Shown here in pieces: positions 55,586 through 64,000 of a DNA stretch of 64,000 nucleotides. The position numbers and the translations under genes were made by a program. Position 1 is the first letter of the stretch; each line of letters begins with the position of its first letter. The notes under the pieces were generated by a model. The model saw only the letters and a program-made list of their open reading frames with translations, was not told where the DNA came from and did not search any database. Source of the DNA: Clostridium acidisoli DSM 12555 (lineage in GTDB: Bacteria > Bacillota > Clostridia > Clostridiales > Clostridiaceae); assembly GCF_900176305.1 (NCBI RefSeq), contig NZ_FWXH01000002.1, forward strand, positions 620,001 through 684,000. Direction: 5' to 3'.

Positions 55586-55695
55586 CTTAAAACTTCCTCT
55601 CTTTACCGCTTATAATAAATATTGCTATAAGTTAAATTATATCATAGATTTATATTTAATAGAAAACATACTTTTTAAACTTACTTATATACCTA

Positions 55696-56235
55696 TTAAA
55701 CAGTTCTAGCAGTACTTTGTATGTTAGCGATAGTTTGTTTAAGTATTGCATTTTGCTGCGTTAATTGAACAACTTGTGACTGCATTTCTTGTAATCTTGT
55801 TGTTTTCTCTGCATCTGTAGGCTTTGCATGACCTAAATCATTTACTGCATTTTTAATATTAGCATCAATTAAAGCTCTCTTGTTATCATCAATTGTTATA
55901 TTCATCTCTTTCAAAATATTTAAAACAACATTTTCAGCAATTTTAGCCCTTTCTGACTTTTCTATATCACCTGAATGATATAGCTGTTCAGCATTTCCCA
56001 CTGCAATTTTTGACCACTTCTCAATAATTTCTAGAACAGTTGCCACATCTTTTGGAATAAGCGGTTTAGTGACGTCTAATATCTTATAAGCATCATCTAG
56101 TGCTGTCTCTATCTTTGAAAGTGTAGCCCCAACGTCAATGCCTTTACTTTTAAAATATGGTATAAGTCCTATTCCCATACCCAAGATACCAATAATAGCC
56201 CCTAATATACCAATTGTTAATGCTATATTTGTCAT
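55696..56235 (-). CDS. Holin-like membrane protein
   Basis: 179 residues from the ATG at 56233-56235, which has GGGAGG at 9 bases. One strong N-terminal membrane helix (IALTIGILGAIIGILGMGIG) is followed by an amphipathic helical domain and a C-terminal coiled coil (MQSQVVQLTQQNAILKQTIA). The single N-terminal helix and its position 31 bases after an endolysin gene suggest a phage-holin-type or LL-H-like role. No other phage genes are in the neighbourhood. Confidence 0.6.
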   Translation of the reverse strand: MTNIALTIGILGAIIGILGMGIGLIPYFKSKGIDVGATLSKIETALDDAYKILDVTKPLIPKDVATVLEIIEKWSKIAVGNAEQLYHSGDIEKSERAKIAENVVLNILKEMNITIDDNKRALIDANIKNAVNDLGHAKPTDAEKTTRLQEMQSQVVQLTQQNAILKQTIANIQSTARTV

Positions 56236-56266
56236 AGTAGATCCCTCCCTTTTCATAGTAAAATTT

Positions 56267-57211
56267 TTAAGGTTGTTTTAATATTTCCTTTAAAGTTTGT
56301 AAACCTACTTCTCCATCTACGGTTAAATTGTGTGTTTTTTGAAAGTTTCTAACTATACTATCCATAATTGCTGCATAATAGTGATCTGGCCTCTGTCCAA
56401 GCTGAACTTCTAACCAGTCAGTGTAGGCATCATTGTGATAGCCCTTAATTTTAGCAATTGGTAATTTTTCTGCTGCTTTTAGTGTATGACTTCCTGCTTT
56501 TCCATCAACAATAAGTTTATTACCATTTTCATCCCTTAATCCAAGTCCATTTAATAGTGTTTGAAGTGATGCTGTTCTAATTTTATTATAACCATTCCAC
56601 CAGTTTGAATCAGGTGAAGGTGTTATATTTTGAACTGGAGTGTTTGATGTGTTTCCTATAAAAATACCTTGTGAAAATTCACTTAAATCAACCGCTGTAT
56701 TTATACCATTAATTTGGCCTGAATCTGAATATTGCCAGCCAATATTTGTTATATTAGGACTTGTTACTCCGTAATCTGCTACCCATAAAGGATATACCTT
56801 TGCCATATCATTTAAATTTTCCATATAAAAATTTTTACTTGCATATATAGCTGGATCCTTCCCAACACCTTTAATGTAATCACATATTTGTCTCGTTCTT
56901 ATGCTAACATCCTCTACATGATATTTAAATACGGTATCTTCAACATCTATAACATATTTACAATCAGCATTAAAATTTGATAGAGTGCTAAGAAAATGTT
57001 GTGCTTCAGCATATGGATTATTGGCCTTTAACCAGTGATAAAATCCAATTTTTAATCCAACATTTTTGGCTCCAGAATAATAACTTTTAAGTCTCGGATT
57101 AATATACGTTAAACCTTCTGTTGCTTTAATATATATAATCTCTATTCCTGCATCCTTAACTTTTTGAAAATTTATATCCCCTTGGCCTGAAAAAACATCA
57201 ATTCCCCTCAT
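56267..57211 (-). CDS. GH25 lysozyme with C-terminal cell-wall-binding domain
   Basis: 314 residues. The GH25 barrel starts RGIDVFSGQGDINFQKVKDA; catalytic acids are in IIYIKATEG and KYVIDVEDT (Asp-x-Glu), and PLWVADYG follows. The C-terminal about 110 residues contain two peptidoglycan-binding-type repeats (LIVDGKAGSHTLKAAEKLP; NLTVDGEVGLQTLKEILKQP). It cleaves the MurNAc-GlcNAc bond. No signal peptide, as for phage endolysins; first in a pair with the holin-like gene. Confidence 0.9.
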   Translation of the reverse strand: MRGIDVFSGQGDINFQKVKDAGIEIIYIKATEGLTYINPRLKSYYSGAKNVGLKIGFYHWLKANNPYAEAQHFLSTLSNFNADCKYVIDVEDTVFKYHVEDVSIRTRQICDYIKGVGKDPAIYASKNFYMENLNDMAKVYPLWVADYGVTSPNITNIGWQYSDSGQINGINTAVDLSEFSQGIFIGNTSNTPVQNITPSPDSNWWNGYNKIRTASLQTLLNGLGLRDENGNKLIVDGKAGSHTLKAAEKLPIAKIKGYHNDAYTDWLEVQLGQRPDHYYAAIMDSIVRNFQKTHNLTVDGEVGLQTLKEILKQP

Positions 57212-57431
57212 TAATATATCTCTCCTTTTGTTCCTTCATTATAATAGTGTATTTCAAATTCATCCTTATTGTTACTAAATATTTTATAAGAAATTTAAAA
57301 TGTTTTTCATTTAAAATTTGAATTTATTTTAAAAATCCATTTAATATTGTATTGATTCCAAGGTAAATCTATTTAGAAATAAATTTATAATACGATAATG
57401 TATATATATTACTTAATATGAGGTGAACAAT

Positions 57432-58511
57432 ATGTTATTAGATAAGAAATTTATGCCAATAGATAAATTGGAAGTTGGAATGATAATAACAAGCGATATA
57501 AACTTTCAAGGCAGATTATTACTAGCTAAAAATTCCCCTATAACGGAAGGTACCATAAAAATTCTTAAACAAAATTATATTGTGGACAAAGTTGAAATTT
57601 ATTTCGAAAATGATTCCAAAGAGGATATATCTTTTAAGATGGCAACTTTAGAAAGTCTTGAAACTGCCTTCACTGAATTTTCTTCAAACCTTGAACACAT
57701 ATTCAGTACAATTAACAATATAAAAGTTAATGGAATAGACGAACTTAGATCCTTTTCAAAAAAGATACAAGACGAATTTGTAACTACAAAAACTGTAGTT
57801 AGAGATATGATCTTTTACAATTGTGCTGATCATGATATTTACAGACACAGTGTAAATGTATCTGCCATTAGTTTTATATTAGGAAAATGGCTAGGTTTTA
57901 ATGAAACTGAAATAAATCTTCTCACTTATTCAGCCATGTTACATGATTATGGTAAACTCAAAATGGGCAGTAATATTTTAAATAAGAAGGAACCCCTTAC
58001 TTATAATGAAAATAAAATTCTAAGATCCCATCCAATTAAAGGATATGATTTTATAAAAAGTATCCCTTATTTAGATACATCTGTAAGTTTGGGCGTGCTG
58101 ATGCATCATGAAAGAATGGACGGTTCTGGTTATCCTCTTGGAATATCTGGAAATAAAATTCACAAATTTTCAAAGGTAATCGCAATTGCCGATTTATTTG
58201 ACAATATTGTATCTAACAATTATTCAAAGAAAGTTTCTAGCCCTTTTGAAGCTTTAAAAATTATTCACGATGATAGTTTAACAAAACTTGATACAACCTA
58301 CTGCAATATGTTCTTAAATCATGTTATTAATTATTGTGCTGGAGAAGATGTGATGTTAAATGACGGTAGTTCTTGTAAGATAATAAAAGTAGATATAGAT
58401 GATTTATCAAATCCACTTTTATTACATAATGGTAAACTTCTTGATCTTAAAGAAGAGAAGAATTTATACGTAAAAAATTTTATTTCAGATGATCTTTTAA
58501 AAGCAAAATAA
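57432..58511 (+). CDS. HD-GYP-domain protein (cyclic di-GMP phosphodiesterase-type)
   Basis: 359 residues from the ATG at 57432, which has GAGGTG at 6 bases; a GTG three codons upstream is less likely. A DUF3391-like N-terminal region (FMPIDKLEVGMIITSDINFQ) is followed by the HD-GYP domain: DHDIYRHSVNVSAISFILGK, SAMLHDYGKLKMG (HD), and MHHERMDGSGYPLGISGNKI (HHE..DGxGYP). Such proteins hydrolyse c-di-GMP or related dinucleotides. The HD and GYP motifs are intact. Single gene, no receiver domain. Confidence 0.9.
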   Translation: MLLDKKFMPIDKLEVGMIITSDINFQGRLLLAKNSPITEGTIKILKQNYIVDKVEIYFENDSKEDISFKMATLESLETAFTEFSSNLEHIFSTINNIKVNGIDELRSFSKKIQDEFVTTKTVVRDMIFYNCADHDIYRHSVNVSAISFILGKWLGFNETEINLLTYSAMLHDYGKLKMGSNILNKKEPLTYNENKILRSHPIKGYDFIKSIPYLDTSVSLGVLMHHERMDGSGYPLGISGNKIHKFSKVIAIADLFDNIVSNNYSKKVSSPFEALKIIHDDSLTKLDTTYCNMFLNHVINYCAGEDVMLNDGSSCKIIKVDIDDLSNPLLLHNGKLLDLKEEKNLYVKNFISDDLLKAK

Positions 58512-58582
58512 TTTAGATAAATATTACATCAATTTAGACTTACTGACATATTATAAATTATAGTTTTAAAATTTTTAAAGGG

Positions 58583-58984
58583 ATGAGAACTATGCCTTAT
58601 TCTGAAGGATACAGAAATCCATACTATAATAACCACAAAAAAAATTACAACGGTGAGTCCTCAAAAGGTAATGTCATTACAGTAATTGGTATGTCAAATA
58701 TTTTAGTAGATCCTGACATAGGCGTCATGACAATAGAAGATTATTCATCATATTATAATAAAGCTTTAGTTGCATCAATTAATGACGCTAAATCAAAAGC
58801 AAATATCATTGCCAAAACTATTGGTGTAACTATTAACGACATTCCTCAAAGTATACATGAGCAAAGTTATGATATAAATTGTAATATAGCGAAATTCTTA
58901 AACAAAGCCTCCCATTCAATAGCTGATTTGTCTCCTGAAGGAATTAAAATTTCTGCTAAAGTTCAGGTTATTTTCAGCTACTGA
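58583..58984 (+). CDS. SIMPL-domain (DUF541) protein, short
   Basis: 133 residues. GNVITVIGMSNILVDPDIGV is the usual first strand of the SIMPL domain (GxGxxxxxPD), followed by a helix of Ala/Lys pattern (ALVASINDAKSKANIIAKTI) and the last strand GIKISAKVQVIFSY. The domain is shorter than usual (about 100 residues against 200). No signal peptide. Function unknown; relatives occur in outer-layer and spore contexts. Confidence 0.7.
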   Translation: MRTMPYSEGYRNPYYNNHKKNYNGESSKGNVITVIGMSNILVDPDIGVMTIEDYSSYYNKALVASINDAKSKANIIAKTIGVTINDIPQSIHEQSYDINCNIAKFLNKASHSIADLSPEGIKISAKVQVIFSY

Positions 58985-59012
58985 CAATTGTACCTTTAAT
59001 TAAAGTAACCTG

Positions 59013-59053
59013 AAGAAATGATTCTTTTAGCATAGCTACAAGAATCATTTCTT
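59013..59053. terminator. Bidirectional terminator
   Basis: Perfect 14-bp arms AAGAAATGATTCTT / AAGAATCATTTCTT with a 13-base loop, between the convergent SIMPL and YiiX-like genes. Confidence 0.75.
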
Positions 59054-59071
59054 ATTATGTTTCAATTTACA

Positions 59072-59539
59072 TTAGATACTACCTATTTTTCTTAATAATT
59101 TTGAATTTGCTATATCTCCTGGACTTGGATACTTTATACCTGGGCAAATATCTACTCCAACACTTTTATACGCATCTGCTGCTAGTGTTGAACATATATG
59201 ACTATGAAAAGGCTCCTTATAATACAAAGTTATATGCAGCAAATACCTAATAGCTTCAACAAACAATAGTAAATAATCATAATGTGTTCCTATCTGCTTA
59301 TCCAAAAATTGTTTTATGTTCTTCCTATTTTCATCCGTCAAAATGTCACATGTAAAGATATCAAGTTCTCCCTTGTACTTATCTATGCTTGTATAGCCTG
59401 TAAGTTTAAATCCATACGCCTCCATTAGTTGCCCGTCTATATAAACCGTGGCGTGTGAATATCCGCTATGTTCAAAATCCTCAATTGCTTTACTTATCCA
59501 GTCTTTACCCTTATCTAAACATATATCTCCGTCTCTCAT
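59072..59539 (-). CDS. YiiX-like permuted NlpC/P60 cysteine hydrolase
   Basis: 155 residues. RDGDICLDKGKDWISKAIED at the start, the catalytic His-bearing GYSHATVYIDGQLMEAYG, and a Cys in SHICSTLAADAYKSVGVDIC, in the order H then C that marks permuted papain-fold (YiiX/YebB) hydrolases. No signal peptide. The substrate may be a lipid or peptide amide. Single gene. Confidence 0.8.
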   Translation of the reverse strand: MRDGDICLDKGKDWISKAIEDFEHSGYSHATVYIDGQLMEAYGFKLTGYTSIDKYKGELDIFTCDILTDENRKNIKQFLDKQIGTHYDYLLLFVEAIRYLLHITLYYKEPFHSHICSTLAADAYKSVGVDICPGIKYPSPGDIANSKLLRKIGSI

Positions 59540-59633
59540 AGTAAACTCCCTTATTGTTTATATAAGTTTATGCTATGTACTTTGGCTTTATTTATAATTT
59601 TGCGCAAAGGTAAAATTTGCTTACCATATTTTC

Positions 59634-60164
59634 TTATTTTTTCAATTCTTCTATTGTTTTTAGCAGGTTTTCTTGCATCTTCTTATTTTCTTCATTTTGA
59701 TACATTAACACATCAATCTTTTTATGCAAGTCTTCTATTATTATTTCAGATTTTAAATTAACAAGGTAATCATTAGCCGCAGTTAGCCTATCCTTTTCAG
59801 TTTGACGATTTTGTGCCATCATAATTACAGGTGCTTGTACCGCTGCGAGACATGATAACACTAAGTTCAAAAATACAAAAGGATACGGATCAAATGCTTT
59901 TTTCATTAAGATAACTGTATTAAGTACAATCCAACCGAATAGTATTACGCCAAAAATTATTATGAAGGGCCAGCTCCCTCCAAAAGCAGCTATCTTATCA
60001 GCAGTCCTTTGCCCTACTGTCAAAGTTTCGTCCTGTGTCTCATTAATATTCTTAGAAACCTTCCCACTAATAAGTTCATGTATCAGATTCTCATCAATAT
60101 TACAGGCTTTTAAATCTTGATCATTATCTAATATTTTTTTTACTAGATCTTCTTTTTCATTCAA
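59634..60164 (-). CDS. DUF1003 membrane protein
   Basis: 176 residues. TVGQRTADKIAAFGGSWPFI is the DUF1003 signature (in full QRxADxxAxFxGSWxFI), followed by two membrane helices (IIFGVILFGWIVLNTVILM; PYPFVFLNLVLSCLAAVQAP) and VIMMAQNRQTEKDRLTAAND, also conserved, then a C-terminal coiled coil. Function not established. Confidence 0.88.
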   Translation of the reverse strand: MNEKEDLVKKILDNDQDLKACNIDENLIHELISGKVSKNINETQDETLTVGQRTADKIAAFGGSWPFIIIFGVILFGWIVLNTVILMKKAFDPYPFVFLNLVLSCLAAVQAPVIMMAQNRQTEKDRLTAANDYLVNLKSEIIIEDLHKKIDVLMYQNEENKKMQENLLKTIEELKK

Positions 60165-60290
60165 TTATTTTCACCCCTTGTATCATTTGTTATTTTAATG
60201 TATTGTATCATCAAAACAACATGATTCATATACAAATTTTATTAATTATTTTTTAACATTTTAAATTCAATATAGATATTTTTTAATAAT

Positions 60291-60322
60291 AAAAAAACAC
60301 TAAGTTATAAACCTAGTGTTTT
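60291..60322 (-). terminator. Terminator after rnpB
   Basis: 9-bp perfect arms AAAACACTA / TAGTGTTTT and a T7 run on the minus strand, just past the RNase P RNA. Confidence 0.8.
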
Positions 60323-60326
60323 CAAT

Positions 60327-60682
60327 GGCGCGAGCACGCCTGTAAGCCGAGTTCTGTATTTGACAATCATCTATCTAGGCCTAATGTTACCATATAGGCT
60401 CAAGCGATTCACCCGAAGACGGAACGGGCAATTCCATTATGTCTTCCTATTCGATCTTGCTCCAGATGGGGTTTACATAGCCGCAAAGTCGCCATTGCGC
60501 TGGTGAGCTCTTACCTCGCCTTTCCATCCTTGCTAGTATAGTTAAAAACTACCTTTAGCGGTATATCTCTGTTGCACTTTCCTTAGAGTCGCCTCCACCG
60601 GGAGTTACCCGGCACCCTGCCCTATGGAGCTCGGACTTTCCTCTCCTGCAAAAGCAGCAGCGATTGTCTGGTTTACTCGCAA
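60327..60682 (-). ncRNA. rnpB: RNase P RNA
   Basis: On the minus strand the 5' part contains GAGGAAAGTCCGAGCTCC, the universal P3-P4 block, and the 3' part has the matching AACTCGGCTTACAGG. The 5' end GCGAG pairs with the 3' CTCGC to close P1. Intermediate blocks (GGGTAACTCCCGGTGG-like; ATAGAAAGA-type) and a length of about 356 bases fit a bacterial RNase P RNA, which processes tRNA 5' ends. Ends are approximate. Confidence 0.92.
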
Positions 60683-60719
60683 GAACAATAATATCATAAT
60701 ATTTATTAAAAATCAATTG

Positions 60720-61466
60720 TTATTTTGCTTTTTTTAAAGCTTTCTTCGAGGCTTTGTCTTCATCTTGTACTAATATTCGTCCACAATTGTCACAATATAC
60801 CAGCTTGTCTTTTTTTATAAATCCATCTAGTGTAACTGCAGACACCTTCATTTTACATCCACCACAGATACCATTACTTAATTTTACTACTGCTTCTTTC
60901 TTTTCTTCATATTTAGAATAAAATACATCTATATATTCCTTTGGTATTATATTTTTTAATTCTTCTATTTTTTTATTTGCTTCTGCAAGATTTGATTTTG
61001 CACCTTCAATTTTTTCACTGGTATCTTTTTTGTAAATATAAAAGTTATTTTTTACATTTATTAGTTCCATTTTCAAATTTTCTATATCTAGCTTTAGTTT
61101 TTCTTCTTTGTCTAAAAGTTCAATGGCATTATCTTCAACTAATCTTAACTTATCCTTGTTGTTTTTTATTTTGTTTTGTTGTATATTAATTGACTTCATG
61201 TCATTTGAAAATTTATTATATAAGTCATATTCATCTTCATCTATTTTAGCTTTTAATTCTTTAAGTTTCATGCTAATAGATGTATATTCATGTTTTAAGT
61301 CCTTAAGCGCTTTTATCTTTTCATTGTAAGCATTTTTACACTCTTCAAATTCCTTTTTCATCTTTTTTAGTAGGTATAAATGTGATCCATCTTTTATTAT
61401 CATTTTATTCTTTTCAATACTGTTATAGCAACTCTGTAGTTCATACAACAACTTCATATTATCCAT
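60720..61466 (-). CDS. Zinc-ribbon coiled-coil protein (COG1579)
   Basis: 248 residues: a long coiled coil (about 1-190; CYNSIEKNKMIIKDGSHLYL at the start) and a C-terminal zinc ribbon with GICGGCKMKVSAVTLDGFIK and LVYCDNCGRILV (CxxC...CxxC). A family often located next to nif3 and trmK, as here, and upstream of rnpB. A nucleic-acid-binding role is suspected. AGGAGG lies 8 bases before the ATG. Confidence 0.85.
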   Translation of the reverse strand: MDNMKLLYELQSCYNSIEKNKMIIKDGSHLYLLKKMKKEFEECKNAYNEKIKALKDLKHEYTSISMKLKELKAKIDEDEYDLYNKFSNDMKSINIQQNKIKNNKDKLRLVEDNAIELLDKEEKLKLDIENLKMELINVKNNFYIYKKDTSEKIEGAKSNLAEANKKIEELKNIIPKEYIDVFYSKYEEKKEAVVKLSNGICGGCKMKVSAVTLDGFIKKDKLVYCDNCGRILVQDEDKASKKALKKAK

Positions 61467-61544
61467 ATTAACTTCCTCCTTAAATTTACAACAAATGAAC
61501 TTTTGTGCAAAGGCTTTTGGGTAAAATTATTTATCTATATAAAC

Positions 61545-61584
61545 AAAACGAAGTAGAAATAGTATTTACACTATTTCTACTTCG
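61545..61584 (-). terminator. Terminator overlapping the end of the Nif3-like gene
   Basis: Perfect 15-bp arms CGAAGTAGAAATAGT / ACTATTTCTACTTCG with a 6-base loop. The stop codon of the Nif3-like gene is inside the hairpin. A short TTTTG tract follows. Confidence 0.6.
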
Positions 61585-62392
61585 TCTTGTATGGATCTGA
61601 TATTTTTCTTGATATAATTATATCATTTTTTTGTCCTAAAGCATTTATCTCAACTTCTATTTTTTTCGAAAACTGTACAAATGGCGTCCACTCCGTTGCA
61701 AAATGACCAGCATCAATTATAGCTAAATTTTGTTCTCTATAATCACTTGCATAGTGATAGGACACATCCCCTGTTATTACACAATCTGCCCCTTGTTCTT
61801 TGCATAGGGAAAGAAAGTCGGTGCCACTTCCATTTACTACTGCCACAGTGTTTACCGGCATGTTTTCGTCTCCAATATATCTTAATTTACTGATTTTAAG
61901 TTTGTTTTTCACCTCTGAAATAATAACTTTTAATGTTTTTTCTTCATTGAGTTTTACAATTCTTCCTATGCCACTTTTTCCATCATCAAAACCTTTTACT
62001 ACGGATTTTTCAATTACTTCCCCTTTAGGAAATCCTAATGATGTTATTAAAATGTCACAAAGTCCTCCATTTAATGAATCCAAATTGGTATGGCTAGAAT
62101 ATAAACTTATATCATTTTTTATAAGTTCAATGATTTTTTTACCTTGTAAAGTTTCAGTTGTAATTGATGATGGCTTATTAAAAAGTAATGGATGATGTGT
62201 AAATATAAAATTACAATTGTTTTCTTTAGCTTCATTTATAACTTCAAGTGTGCAATCTAATGCAACCAAAATTGAACTTACTTTTTGATCTAAATTTCCA
62301 ACCATAAGCCCTACATTATCAAAATCTTCACTTAATATTTTGGGAGTTAACTTTTCAATAATAGAGCATAAGTCTTTTACCATTAAAGCCAT
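61577..62392 (-). CDS. Nif3-like dinuclear metal-centre protein
   Basis: 271 residues. NCNFIFTHHPLLFNKPSSIT (HH metal ligands), SSHTNLDSLNGGLCDIL (H, D) and AIIDAGHFATEW (H..E) form the dinuclear site of the NIF3/DUF34 family. A GTP cyclohydrolase-like activity has been proposed for some members but remains unsettled. It starts 10 bases inside the end of trmK, so the two are cotranslated; ATGs at residues 1 and 4 are both possible. Confidence 0.92.
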   Translation of the reverse strand: MALMVKDLCSIIEKLTPKILSEDFDNVGLMVGNLDQKVSSILVALDCTLEVINEAKENNCNFIFTHHPLLFNKPSSITTETLQGKKIIELIKNDISLYSSHTNLDSLNGGLCDILITSLGFPKGEVIEKSVVKGFDDGKSGIGRIVKLNEEKTLKVIISEVKNKLKISKLRYIGDENMPVNTVAVVNGSGTDFLSLCKEQGADCVITGDVSYHYASDYREQNLAIIDAGHFATEWTPFVQFSKKIEVEINALGQKNDIIISRKISDPYKTK

Positions 62393-63072
62393 CCTAGCAT
62401 CTCCTTAAGTTTTACAATCTTTTGATTTAGATTATTTTTCCTTATTTTTGCCATGTCACCATCGTCTTTTATGTTATTAAATATTTTATCATACTTTTCG
62501 ATTTTAAAAAAGATGTATTCTTTAACAAGTGGATGTTTTTTTTCCAATAATACCTTACTTATCTCACAATATATGTTATCTAAGTGCTTTACCTTGTTAG
62601 AATATCTTATTTTTATTAATTCATAATATTTGTTTTCATCTCTACATAAATCTTCGTCTATTATTTCATATCCTTTTTCATTTATGTATTTTCTAAGCAC
62701 CTCTGGATTTTGAACAGGCTGCAATACTAAATAATTTAAACTTTTAAAAACTTCCATGCTGTCCTCTATTATATCCCTTATCAAATTACCGCCCATTCCA
62801 GCTATAACCGCTGCATTAACTTCATTAGGAACAATTGTAGTAAGTCCAGGGCCAAGCCTACATTCAATAGCTTTGTCCTCATTCTCCATTGTAATATTTA
62901 ATTTTGCCTTCTTAACCGGTCCTTTATTTATATCTGAAGCTATAGCTTTTGTGCAGATTTTATTTTTTATTAAATAAATAGGTAAATATGCATGATCGGT
63001 GCCTATGTCAGCTATACTGTCACACTTATCTACCATATTTGCTATACACTTTAGTCTGTCACTTATGTCCAT
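62383..63072 (-). CDS. trmK: tRNA (adenine22-N1)-methyltransferase
   Basis: 229 residues. ISDRLKCIANMVDKCDSIAD then IGTDHAYLPIYLIKNKICTK is the TrmK/COG2384 SAM motif, followed by VNAAVIAGMGGNLIRDIIED with NYLVLQPVQNPEVLRKYINE. It methylates N1 of A22 in tRNA. Conserved neighbour of nif3 in Firmicutes. It lies 11 bases after the PH-like membrane protein gene. Confidence 0.92.
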   Translation of the reverse strand: MDISDRLKCIANMVDKCDSIADIGTDHAYLPIYLIKNKICTKAIASDINKGPVKKAKLNITMENEDKAIECRLGPGLTTIVPNEVNAAVIAGMGGNLIRDIIEDSMEVFKSLNYLVLQPVQNPEVLRKYINEKGYEIIDEDLCRDENKYYELIKIRYSNKVKHLDNIYCEISKVLLEKKHPLVKEYIFFKIEKYDKIFNNIKDDGDMAKIRKNNLNQKIVKLKEMLGWL

Positions 63073-63083
63073 TATGTTCTCCT

Positions 63084-63974
63084 TTATAAAAATTTCATTA
63101 GTATTTTTTGCTGAATAATTAAAAATATTATTATTATAGCCAAAGAAAAATAGATGTATTTATACGCAGACTTTTTATAATATTTTGCATTTAAATGTGC
63201 TGCGTAATACATACAGAAAAATAATGCCATATTCAGAAGACCATATTCAATTTGTTTAAATACAAAATCTCTACTTGTGCCCATAACTGTTGGCTGAAAT
63301 TTAACATTAAATGATAGCGGCATAGACTTTGGAATAAAACCTCCATAATATAAATATATTGGCCTAACTAAAAAGATTATTATAAATATACTTACTAAAA
63401 AAAATGGTATTCTAAAATAATTGTCTTTATATAATTTTTGTACTTTTTTATTTTCTACCACTATTTCATCATTTTTAATTCCAAACTTTTTAAGCTCATT
63501 CTCAAATTCCGAATAATCCTTAGGTGAAATTCCGTAAACTTCATTTCCTGTTTTTATATAAAATATGTTTTCATTCCAAGTTACATTCATATTTACTACT
63601 CCAATGTTACTGAAAACACATCTTCCTACAGCAAATCTCTTAACACCATAACCACTAAGTTTTATAGCATTAATGTCTCCGCTTTTTTTGGTATACCTAT
63701 CCAAATCACAAAGCAAGATTTTAATCTGTTTTAATCCAAACATGCTGGTTATTTTCAGCATCTCTTCTCCAATTTCATAGTTTAAAGTTGCAAATTGTAA
63801 AATATAATAAAGTTGATATATATTAAATATAACTAAAAACATCCTTAAGAATAAATTTAATACATAATCATTTGCAAATACTGAGGTTATTATAACCAAA
63901 ACATCCGCTATTAAAGTCAATAATATTATAAATATACTTCCATTTATCCTCTTCATTGGTTTAAATCTTTTCAC
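63084..63974 (-). CDS. Membrane protein with bacterial PH-like domain
   Basis: 296 residues from a GTG at 63972-63974, chosen for GGTGAG 5 bases upstream; an ATG at 63998 is in frame but near the window edge without a visible site. Two N-terminal helices (SIFIILLTLIADVLVIITSV; FLRMFLVIFNIYQLYYIL), a central bPH-type beta domain (IKLSGYGVKRFAVGRCVFSN; WNENIFYIKTGNEVYGISPK), then three more helices. Function unknown. Upstream of trmK on the same strand. Confidence 0.65.
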   Translation of the reverse strand: MKRFKPMKRINGSIFIILLTLIADVLVIITSVFANDYVLNLFLRMFLVIFNIYQLYYILQFATLNYEIGEEMLKITSMFGLKQIKILLCDLDRYTKKSGDINAIKLSGYGVKRFAVGRCVFSNIGVVNMNVTWNENIFYIKTGNEVYGISPKDYSEFENELKKFGIKNDEIVVENKKVQKLYKDNYFRIPFFLVSIFIIIFLVRPIYLYYGGFIPKSMPLSFNVKFQPTVMGTSRDFVFKQIEYGLLNMALFFCMYYAAHLNAKYYKKSAYKYIYFSLAIIIIFLIIQQKILMKFL

Positions 63975-64000
63975 ATTCTCACCTTCTAACAAATTCATTA

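Overview
The window is a low-GC Firmicutes chromosome segment, most likely Clostridium sensu stricto. The evidence is the strong AT bias, AGGAGG-type ribosome sites, T-box and purine riboswitches, a type A RNase P RNA, a citramalate-synthase branched-chain amino acid cluster, and a COG1579 zinc-ribbon / Nif3 / TrmK group. No rRNA, tRNA or CRISPR array was recognised.

Region 1 (1-17.6 kb) is an accessory zone of single-gene units: epimerase, Crp-like regulator, flavin reductase with HxlR regulator, PhzF, methyltransferase, cupin, CPBP protease, broken AraC/GyrI regulator, alpha/beta hydrolase, B12 radical SAM protein, GNAT, MBL hydrolase, TetR/M23 operon and beta-lactamase-type serine hydrolase. 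Two families of interspersed intergenic repeats lie among these genes between 2.1 and 7.3 kb. Recombinase and IS debris lies at 12.0-12.6 and 14.2-14.4 kb.

Region 2 (17.6-39.1 kb) looks like a defence island, almost entirely on the minus strand. It starts near a fragment resembling the C-terminus of an RlmD/RumA methyltransferase and ends next to an intact rlmD. It contains three modules: (a) a tight five-gene operon (coiled-coil/Gly-Ala-rich protein, 453-residue unknown, TerB-like, two DUF262 proteins of GmrSD type) preceded by a WYL regulator with a premature stop; (b) a complete LlaJI-type restriction-modification operon (RHH regulator, two m5C methyltransferases, McrB-like AAA+ and McrC-like nuclease) with a promoter/operator that can be read directly; (c) a three-gene operon of a probable DNA-recognition protein, a McrB/MoxR-like AAA+ ATPase and a large protein carrying a DAK nuclease motif and a C-terminal RNLIAH (HEPN-like) motif. 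Module (c) is my best candidate for an undescribed system. IS605, IS66, IS3 and serine-recombinase remnants separate and border the modules.

Region 3 (39.2-64 kb) is core chromosome: rlmD, an LTA-synthase-family protein, and the branched-chain amino acid locus. That locus is ilvC, then cimA-leuC-leuD-leuB-ilvD on the minus strand, with divergent ilvB on the plus strand behind two tandem T-boxes that I read as Leu (CUC) and Ile (AUC). CimA with LeuCDB makes 2-oxobutyrate for isoleucine from pyruvate, and IlvB, IlvC and IlvD serve all branched-chain amino acids; no leuA or ilvN is present in the window. Next come a purine permease under a guanine-class riboswitch, a soluble chemoreceptor, an endolysin with a holin-like protein, an HD-GYP phosphodiesterase, small conserved genes, rnpB and the zinc-ribbon/Nif3/TrmK operon.
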